DNA of 64,000 nt from Sphingomonadales bacterium (GTDB lineage Bacteria > Bacteroidota > Bacteroidia > Flavobacteriales_D > Crocinitomicaceae): assembly GCA_016872115.1 (NCBI GenBank), contig VHBC01000011.1, positions 1 through 64,000 of the forward strand, written 5' to 3'. How positions within the stretch are numbered: the first letter of the stretch is position 1; the number at the start of each line of letters is the position of its first letter. A program made the translations under genes and the position numbers. Below are positions 55,187-64,000 of this stretch, one piece after another. Below the pieces are notes generated by a model. The model ran no database searches. It worked only from the letters and a program-made list of their open reading frames with translations, and had not been told where the DNA came from.

Positions 55187-56932
55187 ATGTATCGCTCACA
55201 CACTTGCGGAGAATTAAGATTAGAACACGTCGGAACAAAAGTAACGCTAGCAGGCTGGATGCAGCGCTCCAGAGACCTCGGCGGCATGACCTTCATCGAT
55301 CTTCGGGACCGCTATGGCCTGACCCAATTGGCGTTTAACATGGAAGTCAATGCCGAACTTTGCGAACAAGCCCGTAAGTTAGGCCGTGAGTTCGTGATTC
55401 AAATAGAGGGCGAAGTCATTGAACGCAGTAGTAAAAATAAAAATATCCCTACTGGCGAGATCGAAATCAACGTCAACAATTTGTCAGTTCTAAATGCCTC
55501 GAAGCTCCCGCCTTTTACCATTGAAGACGACACCGACGGCGGCGATGAAATTCGCATGCAATACCGCTACCTCGATCTGCGACGCAATCCTGTCTTGGAA
55601 AAACTGCGCTTGCGCAATCAGGTAGCACTTGAAACCAGAAAATACCTAGATTCTAAAGCTTTTCTCGATGTAGAAACACCTGTACTCATTAAATCTACAC
55701 CAGAAGGTGCCCGAGACTTTGTGGTGCCGAGCCGCATGAACGAAGGCCAATTCTACGCACTTCCTCAGTCTCCGCAAACATTTAAGCAATTACTTATGGT
55801 AAGTGGTTTTGACCGCTATTACCAAATCGTCAAATGTTTCCGCGACGAAGACCTGCGCTCAGACCGCCAACCAGAGTTTACGCAAATCGACTGTGAAATG
55901 GCGTTTGTAGAGCAAAACGATATCCTAGATATGTTTGAAGGCCTGATCAAACACCTTTTTGAAACGGTCAGAGGAGTTAAGTTCGAAGGTGCGTTTCCAC
56001 GCATGACCTACGCAGAAGCCATGGAGCGCTATGGGTCAGACAAACCCGATATCCGCTTTGGAATGGAATTCGTCGACCTCACTCAACTTGCCCAACAAAA
56101 TGATTTTGTTGTTTTCAATAGCGCCGAGTGTGTACTTGGTATCAACACCGCAGGATGCAGCGAATACACCCGCAAGCAACTCGACGAATTGACCGAATGG
56201 GTCAAGCGCCCGCAAATTGGTGCCAAGGGCTTGGTTTTCATCAAATACAACGCCGACGGAACACTCAAGTCGAGCGTGGATAAGTTTTATTCAGAAGAAG
56301 ACTTAAAAGCAATGGCTACACAAGCCAATGCAGCTCCCGGTGATTTGATTTTACTCCTATCCGGAGAACTACACAAAACGCGCAAGCAACTCAACGAATT
56401 GCGCTTGCATCTTGGCACTCAACTTGGTTTGCGCAAGCCCGACGAATTCAAGCCGCTTTGGGTACTTGATTTCCCGTTACTTGAGTGGGATGAAGAAAGT
56501 GGCCGTTACCACGCCATGCACCACCCTTTCACTTCGCCAAAACCAGAAGACCTACACCTCATCGATACCGATCCAGGAAAAGTGCGCGCCAATGCATACG
56601 ACCTCGCCATGAACGGCGTCGAGCTCGGCGGAGGTTCTATTCGCATCCACGACCGCGCTTTGCAGTCGCGCATGTTTGACTTACTCGGTTTTAGCAAAGA
56701 AGAGGCACAAGCCCAATTTGGCTTTTTGATGTCTGCTTTCGAATACGGGGCGCCTCCGCACGGTGGCTTGGCTTTTGGGCTCGATCGCTTGGTTGCAACC
56801 ATGGGTGGTTCTGAGTCTATCCGAGACTACATTGCATTCCCTAAAAACAATGCAGGCCGCGACACCATGATCGATGCGCCTTCTCCGCTAAACGATGCAC
56901 AATTAAAAGAATTAGGCCTCAAACTCAACTAA
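55187..56932 (+). CDS. aspS: Aspartate--tRNA ligase
   Basis: Class II synthetase of 581 residues from ATG 55187 ([11 protein letters not shown]); the in-frame ATG at 55154 lies upstream of the -7 box. The anticodon-binding OB-fold (1-105) is followed by motif 1 ([11 protein letters not shown]), motif 2 ([18 protein letters not shown]) and motif 3 ([16 protein letters not shown]). A bacterial GAD insert lies at about 285-410. Whether it is discriminating or also charges tRNA-Asn cannot be decided without the gatCAB context. Confidence 0.97.
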   Translation: MYRSHTCGELRLEHVGTKVTLAGWMQRSRDLGGMTFIDLRDRYGLTQLAFNMEVNAELCEQARKLGREFVIQIEGEVIERSSKNKNIPTGEIEINVNNLSVLNASKLPPFTIEDDTDGGDEIRMQYRYLDLRRNPVLEKLRLRNQVALETRKYLDSKAFLDVETPVLIKSTPEGARDFVVPSRMNEGQFYALPQSPQTFKQLLMVSGFDRYYQIVKCFRDEDLRSDRQPEFTQIDCEMAFVEQNDILDMFEGLIKHLFETVRGVKFEGAFPRMTYAEAMERYGSDKPDIRFGMEFVDLTQLAQQNDFVVFNSAECVLGINTAGCSEYTRKQLDELTEWVKRPQIGAKGLVFIKYNADGTLKSSVDKFYSEEDLKAMATQANAAPGDLILLLSGELHKTRKQLNELRLHLGTQLGLRKPDEFKPLWVLDFPLLEWDEESGRYHAMHHPFTSPKPEDLHLIDTDPGKVRANAYDLAMNGVELGGGSIRIHDRALQSRMFDLLGFSKEEAQAQFGFLMSAFEYGAPPHGGLAFGLDRLVATMGGSESIRDYIAFPKNNAGRDTMIDAPSPLNDAQLKELGLKLN

Positions 56933-56957
56933 GTTTCGACTCAATTGTTGCTAACAT

Positions 56958-57728
56958 ATGGAACCACAAATCGCAAAACTTCAAGCCGCACTGACCTCCA
57001 AAAGAGCAGAATTGATCGCGCATCCTATGTATGGCCAAATCAATAGTATTGAAGACTTTCAATGCTTTATGGAGCAACATATTTTTGCTGTTTGGGACTT
57101 CATGAGCCTGCTCAAAGCATTGCAGCGCGCACTCACTTGTGTTGAAGTTCCGTGGGCACCCAAAGGCTCTCCAGTAACCCGCCGCTTTATCAATGAAATT
57201 GTACTCGGCGAAGAATCTGACCTAGACAGCAATGGTAAAGTGCTGAGCCACTTCGAAATGTATCTTGAAGCCATGCAACAAATTGGTGCGAACACCTTAC
57301 CCATTCACCAACTCACCGAATGGTTATATTATGGCAAAAGCCTCGACGAAGCGCTCTATCAATTGGACATCCGCGAAGAAACCCGTGCTTTTGTACGCTA
57401 TACCTTTGAAATCATTAATAGCCGTCAACTACATAAAATAGCCGCACTCTTTACTTTCGGACGCGAAGACCTGATTCCCGAGATGTTCATTCAAATTTTG
57501 CGCGAAATGCAAAATCAAGGTCAGACCAATATTGACAAATTACTGTACTATCTCGAAAGGCATATTGAGGTAGACGGCGGAGACCACGGGCCTATTTCAT
57601 TAAAAATGATGGAAGAAATTTGTGGTACTGATTTAGTCAAGTGGCAAGAAGCAACTGAGGTATCTTTGGTGGCATTAGAAAAACGCTACCAACTTTGGGA
57701 TGGCGTTAGGGCCAAACTCCAGGCCTAA
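56958..57728 (+). CDS. DUF3050 family protein (haem-oxygenase-like fold)
   Basis: A 256-residue soluble, all-helical protein of the DUF3050 family. Conserved features are an early HPMYGQINSIEDFQCFMEQHIFAVWDFMSL (22-51), NEIVLGEESDLD, FTFGREDLIPEMF and VDGGDHGPIS. His and Glu residues in these helices could form a di-metal site like those in haem-oxygenase-like oxidases; this is an inference. The function is unknown. It is convergent with cysS (13 nt between stops). Confidence 0.83.
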   Translation: MEPQIAKLQAALTSKRAELIAHPMYGQINSIEDFQCFMEQHIFAVWDFMSLLKALQRALTCVEVPWAPKGSPVTRRFINEIVLGEESDLDSNGKVLSHFEMYLEAMQQIGANTLPIHQLTEWLYYGKSLDEALYQLDIREETRAFVRYTFEIINSRQLHKIAALFTFGREDLIPEMFIQILREMQNQGQTNIDKLLYYLERHIEVDGGDHGPISLKMMEEICGTDLVKWQEATEVSLVALEKRYQLWDGVRAKLQA

Positions 57729-57741
57729 TTTAGACCACAAT

Positions 57742-59205
57742 CTAGGACCAAGTGGTGCCGTCTTTGACGTCTTTGACTACTATTCCCGCTTTTGCTAAAC
57801 CATCTCGGATTTGATCCGAGGTTGTCCAATCTTTATTTGTGCGCGCCTGTTGGCGTAAATCCAAGACCAAATCCATTACCGGAGCTAAGCGCGTTTCGCC
57901 AACTGTATTTTCTGGAGTCAGACCTAAAACGTCATAAATAAATGCCTCTAACGTGGCTTTTAAGCGCATTTTATCCTGGATAGAAATGCTTGCTTTGCCA
58001 TCGTTGATGAGATTGATTTGTTTCACGGCTTCAAACAAATTAGCTACTAAAATAGGCGCATTGAAATCATCATTCATGGCTTTATAAAAAGACGCTATGA
58101 GTGCATCTATATCAAATGATGAACTTGAAGTAGGTATTTGATTCAAGGTTTTAAGGCCTTCCATCAAACGAGCATAACCTTTTTCGGCTGCGTTGAGTGC
58201 TTCTTGGGTAAAATCTAAATTACTGCGGTAATGTGCTTGCATCATAAAGAAGCGCACGACATTAGCCGAATAGGCTTTTTCAAATAACCCAGTAGAGCCC
58301 TCTAAGATTTGCTTGGGTAAAAAATAATTGCCAAAAGATTTTGACATTTTTTGACCATTCACATTGAGCATGTTGGCATGCATCCAGTAGCGCGCTGGAT
58401 TACAACCAAACGAGCCACAACTTTGGGCAATTTCATCCTCGTGGTGCGGAAATTTTAGGTCCATGCCACCGCCGTGAATATCAAACTGCTTACCTAAGTA
58501 TTTGGTGCTCATGGCTGTACATTCAATGTGCCAACCCGGATTACCGTTGCCCCAAGGGGAGCGCCAAATTTGCATGTCGTCGGGATTGGCCCTTTTCCAA
58601 AGCGCAAAATCCGCAAAAAAACGTTTCTCATCTTGGGCATTTAACACCCGGGTCTCGTTTTCTAGTTCATCCACCTTACGGCCGCTTAAAATGCCGTAAT
58701 GGAAGTCTTGCATATAGCGGCGTGTATCAAAATAGACCGATCCATTGACTTCGTAGGCGTAGCCATTGTCCAAAATTTGTTCGATGATTTCGATTTGTTC
58801 TTGGATATGCTGGGTTGCGGTAGGTTCTATGCTCGGCGATAATAGGTTATATATACGCTGAAGTTCTTGAAATTTGAGCGCGTATTTATAAACTATTTCT
58901 AGTGATTGTAGTTGTTCGGCTTTGGCAGCTTCGCCAATGCTATCTACCTCTTGACCAGCAGAGTTGGTAATGTGGCCAGCATCTGTGACGTTACGGACAT
59001 ATTTTACCTCAAAGCCCAAATGCAAGAGGTAGCGGTAGATGAGGTCGAAATTGATGAAGGTTCGCATGTTGCCCATGTGTGGCTCGCTGTAGAGTGTTGG
59101 ACCACACACATACATGCCAACTTTACCTGCTTTTATAGGAATAAAGGGTTCTTTTTCACCTTTGAGACTGTTATAAATGTGAAGTTGGTCTTGTTGAGCT
59201 TTCAT
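57742..59205 (-). CDS. cysS: Cysteine--tRNA ligase
   Basis: Class I synthetase of 487 residues from ATG 59205 (MKAQQDQLHIYNSL); a longer frame to 59295 runs through the promoter and is rejected. Zn-binding Cys34 is in YVCGPT and the HIGH-type motif is H43MGN46. The GNGNPGWHIECTAMS and HGGGMDLKFPHHEDEIAQ motifs and a KMSKSFGN loop follow. The C-terminal tRNA-binding part is of usual length. Confidence 0.97.
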   Translation of the reverse strand: MKAQQDQLHIYNSLKGEKEPFIPIKAGKVGMYVCGPTLYSEPHMGNMRTFINFDLIYRYLLHLGFEVKYVRNVTDAGHITNSAGQEVDSIGEAAKAEQLQSLEIVYKYALKFQELQRIYNLLSPSIEPTATQHIQEQIEIIEQILDNGYAYEVNGSVYFDTRRYMQDFHYGILSGRKVDELENETRVLNAQDEKRFFADFALWKRANPDDMQIWRSPWGNGNPGWHIECTAMSTKYLGKQFDIHGGGMDLKFPHHEDEIAQSCGSFGCNPARYWMHANMLNVNGQKMSKSFGNYFLPKQILEGSTGLFEKAYSANVVRFFMMQAHYRSNLDFTQEALNAAEKGYARLMEGLKTLNQIPTSSSSFDIDALIASFYKAMNDDFNAPILVANLFEAVKQINLINDGKASISIQDKMRLKATLEAFIYDVLGLTPENTVGETRLAPVMDLVLDLRQQARTNKDWTTSDQIRDGLAKAGIVVKDVKDGTTWS

Positions 59206-59222
59206 TTTGCGACTAATTATTA

Positions 59223-59240
59223 CAAATTTAGCCAAATTTA
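59223..59240 (-). promoter_or_regulatory. Tandem -7 boxes upstream of cysS
   Basis: Two perfect TAAATTTG boxes on the minus strand (59240-59233 and 59230-59223), exactly 10 bp apart, lie 27 and 17 nt before the cysS ATG. No TTG is found at the -33 distance for either. Confidence 0.5.
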
Positions 59241-59255
59241 CGGCATCATTTTTGC

Positions 59256-59263
59256 TAAGTTTG
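59256..59263 (+). promoter_or_regulatory. -7 box of the DUF4783 gene, leaderless spacing
   Basis: Perfect TAAGTTTG ends 4 nt (CGGC) before ATG 59268. Confidence 0.55.
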
Positions 59264-59267
59264 CGGC

Positions 59268-59654
59268 ATGAATATGTTTTATGGTTTCTTGACAACTTTA
59301 CTCATCTCGTTTGGGCTCAGCGGAGATATTCCCTATGCAACCATCCAGCGAGGCATGGAAACCAACGACGCACACGCACTTGTTCAATTAGGTAAAGATA
59401 AAATTCTACTTCAAGTCCCTGGCTCAGATGGTGCATATCCGTTGGCGCAAGCCGAAATGATTTTACAAAGTTTTTTTCAAAAAAATCCCAGAGGCACGTT
59501 CGTCTTTAGGTACAAAAACACCAAATCCGCAGATGGTGCAGGTACCGTCATCGGTTCTTACGTCTGCAAAGGCAGTAGTTACCGTAGTACTTTTCAATTT
59601 AGAAGTGGTAAATACGAAACCAAACTCGAAAGCATAGGTATCGTCAAAGAATAA
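59268..59654 (+). CDS. DUF4783 domain-containing exported protein
   Basis: A 128-residue protein with a signal peptide (about 1-19). The mature part matches the small DUF4783 family, which has an NTF2/SnoaL-like alpha+beta cone fold; visible are MILQSFFQKNPRGTFVFRYK and GSYVCKGSSYRSTFQF. The function is unknown. The gene is divergent from cysS and convergent with the glycosyltransferase, with 4 nt between stops. Confidence 0.82.
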   Translation: MNMFYGFLTTLLISFGLSGDIPYATIQRGMETNDAHALVQLGKDKILLQVPGSDGAYPLAQAEMILQSFFQKNPRGTFVFRYKNTKSADGAGTVIGSYVCKGSSYRSTFQFRSGKYETKLESIGIVKE

Positions 59655-59658
59655 AGCT

Positions 59659-61560
59659 CTAAGCTTGTTGACTGCGGTTTTCTTTGAGCGTATTAAAGAA
59701 AATAATACCGTAACCTATAGTCAGCATCAAATGAAACGGCACCATGCCTAAATCTCCGTAAATCGCACGATTTACAGCGGTAAAACCAAAGACAACCATA
59801 AAAGTGCCTTCTAGAATATTGATTATAGACAAGCTCTTTTTGTCGTACTTATTTCCTTTGAATTCGTCTTTCTTAGCTACGTTAAATTTTGGCGTTCGAA
59901 CAAAAGAACTCTTGATGCCGAGGTATCCTTCAATTACTGCAACTGCATTGCTAAGGCCCAAAGCCATAGAAACCGTTAAAAATTGAACAAAACGCCCTAA
60001 GAAACGGAAGAAATCACCAAAGAAATTTCCTTTTTTGTCGCGGAAGGCATTCCAATAATAAAATGCCAAGAAGATGGTGCTTGAGAAGAAGTACATACCA
60101 AATTTGATATAGATGTTCAGGTCAGAGAACGAATCTTTGATATGTAAAACAGGCAAGCTCAGTAAAGACAAAATCAAGATAAATACGAAAACCGATGAAT
60201 TGAACAAATGCGCCAAACCATGAACGCGGTCTCCGATTTTGAGCCCTTTAGTAGTGGCCAAACGCTTCCACATTTTGATAAATACTTCTGCGCCACCTTT
60301 CATCCAGCGGTGTTGCTGACTTTTCAAAGCAGACATTGTAATGGGCAGCTCTGCAGGCGACTCCACTTCTTCGAGGTAAACGAAACGCCAGCCTTTCATT
60401 TGGGCGCGGTAACTAAGGTCGAGGTCTTCGGTGATGGTGTCGTGTTCCCAACCACCAGCATCATCGATTGTGGCGCGGCGCCAAACACCTGCTGTTCCGT
60501 TGAAGTTAATGTAATGGCCACTGGCATTGCGGCCGCCTTGCTCAATGGCAAAGTGTCCATTCAGACCAAAAGCCTGTAATTCGGTGAGCAAAGAGTAATC
60601 TTTGTTGAGGTGACCCCATCGCGTTTGTACTACACCTACTTTATCTGAATTGAAATAAGGAATTGTGCGCAACAAGAAATCTTGACTCGGGACAAAATCG
60701 GCATCGAAAATAGCAATGAACTCGCCCTCGACTTTGTCCATAGCGGCATCTAAAGCCCCAGCCTTATAACCTGTGCGGTCAACGCGGTGCACATGCTGAA
60801 TGTTAATGCCACGTGCAGCTACCTCAGCGCATTTGTTGGCAATGATGTCTTTGGTTTCGTCGGTGGAGTCGTCAAGAACCTGGATTTGGAATTTGTCGCG
60901 TGGGTAGTCCATTTGGGCCACCGTTTCTATGATGCGTTCTGCCACGTACATCTCGTTGAACATGGGCAACTGAACCGTTACTTTAGGTGCGTTTGCTAAA
61001 TCAAAGTCTGGGGCAACACGATTTTGTTGCTTCTTTTTATTCTTCAAATAAGCAAATGCCAAACTCAATTGAATGACACTATAGAAGAAGATGAGCACCA
61101 AGCACAAACCGTAAATAACAAGAATGACACGTGCTGCCATGTGAGACCAATAATGTTCTTTTCCTTGGATATCTCCCCAATTGAACATCCAAGAAACTTT
61201 TAATTGAGCCGTAAAAGGTTCTTCTTGGCTGAATGTGTAATGAATAAGGTGCTCCTTTTCGTTGGTCTGGAATACTTTTAAGGTTATCGCACGGTAATCT
61301 TTGTCAATTAAGCGCAATTTCGATTTACCAATAGGTACGTTAAGGAATGTAAACTTGCCATTCTCGTCGGTTTCTGCTGTATAAACCTTGCCCGTTACCA
61401 AAGAGGTAAGTTCTACTTCGACCTCTTCTACTTCAGCCTTAGTTTTGTAATCAACAAGAAATCCTTCGATTTTTTTAGATAAGGGACCAATGTAGGTTTT
61501 ATTGGCAAATACGGAACTTACAAAAAAACTGAGTAGTGCGCTTAAGAGTAGTTTGTTCAT
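59659..61560 (-). CDS. Membrane glycosyltransferase family 2 with N-terminal periplasmic domain
   Basis: A 633-residue processive-type glycosyltransferase. The cytoplasmic GT2 domain (195-430) keeps D230D231, D286AD288, T377EDL and the Q415QHRW419 motif of cellulose-synthase-like enzymes. It is framed by a helix at 143-170 and four C-terminal helices. In front lies a signal peptide (1-19) and a carboxypeptidase-regulatory/Cna-B-like beta sandwich (28-112, TDENGKFTFLNVPIGK) that should face the periplasm. This added domain is not part of the usual GT2 architecture. The product (a beta-glucan or similar) is unknown. Confidence 0.85.
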   Translation of the reverse strand: MNKLLLSALLSFFVSSVFANKTYIGPLSKKIEGFLVDYKTKAEVEEVEVELTSLVTGKVYTAETDENGKFTFLNVPIGKSKLRLIDKDYRAITLKVFQTNEKEHLIHYTFSQEEPFTAQLKVSWMFNWGDIQGKEHYWSHMAARVILVIYGLCLVLIFFYSVIQLSLAFAYLKNKKKQQNRVAPDFDLANAPKVTVQLPMFNEMYVAERIIETVAQMDYPRDKFQIQVLDDSTDETKDIIANKCAEVAARGINIQHVHRVDRTGYKAGALDAAMDKVEGEFIAIFDADFVPSQDFLLRTIPYFNSDKVGVVQTRWGHLNKDYSLLTELQAFGLNGHFAIEQGGRNASGHYINFNGTAGVWRRATIDDAGGWEHDTITEDLDLSYRAQMKGWRFVYLEEVESPAELPITMSALKSQQHRWMKGGAEVFIKMWKRLATTKGLKIGDRVHGLAHLFNSSVFVFILILSLLSLPVLHIKDSFSDLNIYIKFGMYFFSSTIFLAFYYWNAFRDKKGNFFGDFFRFLGRFVQFLTVSMALGLSNAVAVIEGYLGIKSSFVRTPKFNVAKKDEFKGNKYDKKSLSIINILEGTFMVVFGFTAVNRAIYGDLGMVPFHLMLTIGYGIIFFNTLKENRSQQA

Positions 61561-61591
61561 GGGTCAAGCAACAAGAAATTGAAATAAAAAG

Positions 61592-61599
61592 CAAATATA
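61592..61599 (-). promoter_or_regulatory. -7 box of the glycosyltransferase gene
   Basis: Perfect minus-strand TATATTTG, 31 nt before the ATG at 61560, in the 42-nt gap after the S46 gene. Confidence 0.45.
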
Positions 61600-61602
61600 G
61601 AT

Positions 61603-63717
61603 TTATTCTTTCATTAAGGTCATTTCATCGACTAAGTGTTTGGCGCCAGAATAGACATCCATTACCCAAAGCACGTAGCGAATATCAACTACGATATTGC
61701 GGCAACGATCAGGGTCAAAGAGGTAGTCACTCATGGTGCTCTCCCAACTGCGGTCAAAATTGAGGCCCATGAGGTAGCCATTTTTGTCCAAAACTGGCGA
61801 GCCAGAGTTGCCACCTGTGGTGTGGTTAGAGCCGGTAAAACAAACCCAGAGTTCGTCGCCTTGCGCATAAGGGCCGTAATTTTTAGCGGCGTGCAGTTCG
61901 AGCATGCGCGGCAGCAATTCAAAATCGGGGTTGCCCATATTGTATTTGGCTATAATGCCGTCTAAGGTGGTGTGTTCGGTGTAGCGCATGCCATCGGTTG
62001 GTGCCGAGCCTTCTAATTGGCCGTAGGTAATGCGCAAAGTAGAGTTGGCGTCGGGCCAGTGTTTGTGAAGTGGGAACATGACATATTTGCCATCTACGTA
62101 TACCTGCATCCATTTATTGACCTCAGCCTGAAAACTCTTGTAAGCAGGCACCACGTCATTTCTGAATGGCGTGAAAAATTGATTAAAATGCACAAAACCG
62201 GGGTCTTTTTCGATTTTTTTGACTGATTTTGCCGAAAAACCACTCAAAAATGCCTTAAAACGCGATTCATCGGTAAATATCGATTTGGTGTAAATGAGGT
62301 TGGTTAGTTCTTCAACTGAGGAACCTTTCAAACTTTGCACCGAATAAGTGAGATACAACTTGGTTAGTGCCAAAAATATCTGGCGATCTACTCCTGCATT
62401 GTAATTTTTAAAGAAGCCATCAGCCGTGGTTTGGAGTTTTTCCAATACTTTAGGAAGTTCATTGTTGGCGCCGTATTTTGCATGATTTAAGAGCAAATCT
62501 TCAATGCCTCTCACTAACTTAAAATACTCAGGGCCAACTGAAAAATATTCTACTCCGATAGCATACTTGTATTCTGTTAATGTTCCTTTGGCCATTAAGC
62601 CATTGAGCGTTTCCAGCGCCGAAGCGTATTTGGCCCATTCGGGCTTACTACTCGCCATGGCTTTATAGCGCGTCTCTTCGGCTAATTTGATTTCAATGGC
62701 ACCCAGATTTTCCAAGCCCTCGACTTGGCCGATCCATTTTTTCCAAGCATTGGCAATACTTGCTTGCTTAGCTGCATACTGAATTCGAGTGAGGTCAGAA
62801 GCCTTCATGCCGGCGTCAATAACAGCCAAAGACTGATTGCGCATTTCGATGCGCGACGGGCGTTCTTTCTCGATGATGAACTTTAGGTATTCTGAAACTA
62901 CGTGTTGTTCGGTGGTGCCCGGAAAACCATAGACCATCGTGAAGTCGCCTTCTTGACGGTTTTGAAAAGAAATCGGTAAATAATGTAATGGCTTGTATGG
63001 TTGATTATCTGCAGCATATGCCGCAGGTTTGTTGTCTTTACCTGCATAGATTCTGAAAACCGAAAAATCACCGGTATGGCGCGGCCAAACCCAGTTGTCG
63101 GTGTCGCCACCAAACTTGCCGATGGAATTTGGCGGCGTGCCTACAAAACGGATATCGGTAAAAGTTTCTTTCACCATCAAATAGTAATCATTACCATAGT
63201 TAAATGGCTTGATCTCAGCCTCGAAATGAGTTCCGGCAATAGCCGCTGCAACTAATTTTTTGATATTCGCTGCAATGATAGTTTGATCCGATTTTGAAGA
63301 TGCCCCAGCCAAAACTGCGGCGGTAACATCTTCTATGCGCACTATACGCATGGCCGTTAAACCTGGGTTGGGTAGCTCTTCTGCATAATTTTTCGCCCAA
63401 AAACCATTCTTGAGGTAGTCGTGCTCAAGTGAACTATGCGCCTGAATCTGGCCATAGCCACAATGGTGATTGGTCAATAGCAATCCTTTATCTGAAACAA
63501 GCTCTGCCGTACAACCGCCTCCAAACTGAAAAATGGCATCCTTGATACTTGTGCTGTTCACACTATAAATATCCGCTGCACTCAGCTTCATGCCCTTGGC
63601 TTTCATGTCGTTTTCAAAAGCAGCAATCAAAGACGGAATAAGCATGCCTTCCTCTGCCAAAACGGGCTTCAAGGAAAAAATAGCGATGCAAAAGAGGACG
63701 AAAAAACGCATTTTCAT
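61603..63717 (-). CDS. S46 family dipeptidyl peptidase, probable DPP11 type
   Basis: A 704-residue exported serine exopeptidase that removes N-terminal dipeptides in the periplasm. The signal peptide covers 1-21. The chymotrypsin-fold triad is His85 (TNHHCGYG), an Asp in the FGGDTDNWVWPRHTGDF stretch, and Ser638 (GGNSGSP). The residue 18 positions after Ser638 is Arg656 (LNFDRSW); in the Porphyromonas enzymes this position is Arg in DPP11 (Asp/Glu at P1) and Gly in DPP7. Acidic P1 specificity is therefore likely. The gene is followed by the glycosyltransferase. Confidence 0.92.
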   Translation of the reverse strand: MKMRFFVLFCIAIFSLKPVLAEEGMLIPSLIAAFENDMKAKGMKLSAADIYSVNSTSIKDAIFQFGGGCTAELVSDKGLLLTNHHCGYGQIQAHSSLEHDYLKNGFWAKNYAEELPNPGLTAMRIVRIEDVTAAVLAGASSKSDQTIIAANIKKLVAAAIAGTHFEAEIKPFNYGNDYYLMVKETFTDIRFVGTPPNSIGKFGGDTDNWVWPRHTGDFSVFRIYAGKDNKPAAYAADNQPYKPLHYLPISFQNRQEGDFTMVYGFPGTTEQHVVSEYLKFIIEKERPSRIEMRNQSLAVIDAGMKASDLTRIQYAAKQASIANAWKKWIGQVEGLENLGAIEIKLAEETRYKAMASSKPEWAKYASALETLNGLMAKGTLTEYKYAIGVEYFSVGPEYFKLVRGIEDLLLNHAKYGANNELPKVLEKLQTTADGFFKNYNAGVDRQIFLALTKLYLTYSVQSLKGSSVEELTNLIYTKSIFTDESRFKAFLSGFSAKSVKKIEKDPGFVHFNQFFTPFRNDVVPAYKSFQAEVNKWMQVYVDGKYVMFPLHKHWPDANSTLRITYGQLEGSAPTDGMRYTEHTTLDGIIAKYNMGNPDFELLPRMLELHAAKNYGPYAQGDELWVCFTGSNHTTGGNSGSPVLDKNGYLMGLNFDRSWESTMSDYLFDPDRCRNIVVDIRYVLWVMDVYSGAKHLVDEMTLMKE

Positions 63718-63736
63718 AACACTAAAATTTAGGTTG

Positions 63737-63765
63737 CGAAGGTAGGGAATTATTTACCGATACAA
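63737..63765 (-). promoter_or_regulatory. Weak promoter of the S46 peptidase gene
   Basis: A TTG (63765-63763) and TACCTTCG (63744-63737, one mismatch to TAnnTTTG) on the minus strand are 18 nt apart, 19 nt before the ATG at 63717. Confidence 0.35.
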
Positions 63766-64000
63766 AAAGTAAGCAGGTAGTTGAGCCCCGTTGTTTGAAA
63801 AGTGTAAAAAAACTAAAAGTTTTTATGGCGCAATGTAGATCTAAATATGAAAAGGCAGAGTACAAGAAAAAGGAAACCTTATGGATGCCAACTGACTTAT
63901 CGTTTTATTAAAAGTAACAGGAAATCATAAATCACCAACGGTTGTGAGATTCATGGTTGATTTCGAATTCAGTCATCTTAAAAAATAATCCACCCACGCA
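63766..64000. other. Right-end stretch without a convincing gene
   Basis: These 235 bases are AT-rich. The only open frame of note is a 28-codon frame on the plus strand (63825-63911) that resembles nothing known. No RNA gene, repeat or terminator is seen. The window edge may cut an upstream gene. Confidence 0.5.

Noticed and set aside
63825-63911. A 28-codon frame near the right edge
   Set aside because: It is too short, matches nothing I recognise and has no promoter-like box; it may be chance.

Overview
The window looks like chromosomal DNA of a Bacteroidota member, most probably Flavobacteriales and possibly Crocinitomicaceae/Fluviicola-like. The main reasons are type IX secretion (T9SS) sorting domains, a gliding-type ABC ATPase (GldA), an atpBEFHAG operon without the beta and epsilon genes, an S46 dipeptidyl peptidase, promoter boxes of the Bacteroidota form TAnnTTTG, and an almost complete lack of Shine-Dalgarno sequences. 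I see no tRNA, rRNA, CRISPR array, insertion sequence or prophage. Gene density is very high, and many convergent pairs touch or overlap.

Layout. 1-3.1 kb: the 5' part of xseA, a small envelope protein, a decayed LamG/T9SS gene and a DUF3108 protein. 3.2-11 kb: a long minus-strand run (LRR protein, GH25 lysozyme, membrane protein, rnpA, S41 protease, O-antigen ligase-like protein, gldA, tyrS). 11-14.4 kb: a T9SS cargo protein convergent with queA-ribF, whose promoter carries three 12-bp direct repeats. 14.5-18.9 kb: two SGNH hydrolases and an MBOAT acyltransferase in one overlapping operon, probably for O-acetylation of an envelope glycan. 18.9-24 kb: a YyaL/DUF255 protein and a split transketolase whose two half-genes flank a secreted VWA protein. 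24-30 kb: a type-B T9SS protein with CUB and P domains, an orphan urocanate hydratase and a secreted phosphatase-superfamily enzyme.

30-39 kb: the Fe-S assembly operon sufABCD meets the ATP synthase operon atpBEFHAG tail to tail at the only clear intrinsic terminator of the window. 39-45.4 kb: hemJ, a small T9SS protein with methylmalonyl-CoA epimerase, a HAD phosphatase, then hemA-hemC-hemD and a GNAT-like protein. 45.4-50.3 kb: a MazG / degenerate DEAD-box / small-protein operon, an aldehyde dehydrogenase, a GH16 glucanase and a DUF4421 protein. 50.3-64 kb: oligopeptidase B, a methyltransferase, a T9SS-sorted MbnP with a di-haem MbnH-like enzyme, aspS, a DUF3050 protein, cysS, a DUF4783 protein, a membrane glycosyltransferase with a periplasmic N-terminal domain, and an S46 peptidase of probable DPP11 type.

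Most of the window is housekeeping. The parts most worth a second look are (i) a class of promoters whose TAnnTTTG box ends exactly 4 nt before the start codon, implying leaderless mRNAs; (ii) the T9SS-MbnP/MbnH pair; (iii) the VWA gene between the transketolase halves; (iv) the MazG/degenerate-helicase operon; (v) the fused glycosyltransferase; and (vi) the direct repeats at the queA promoter. I found nothing that I can claim as a wholly new system.
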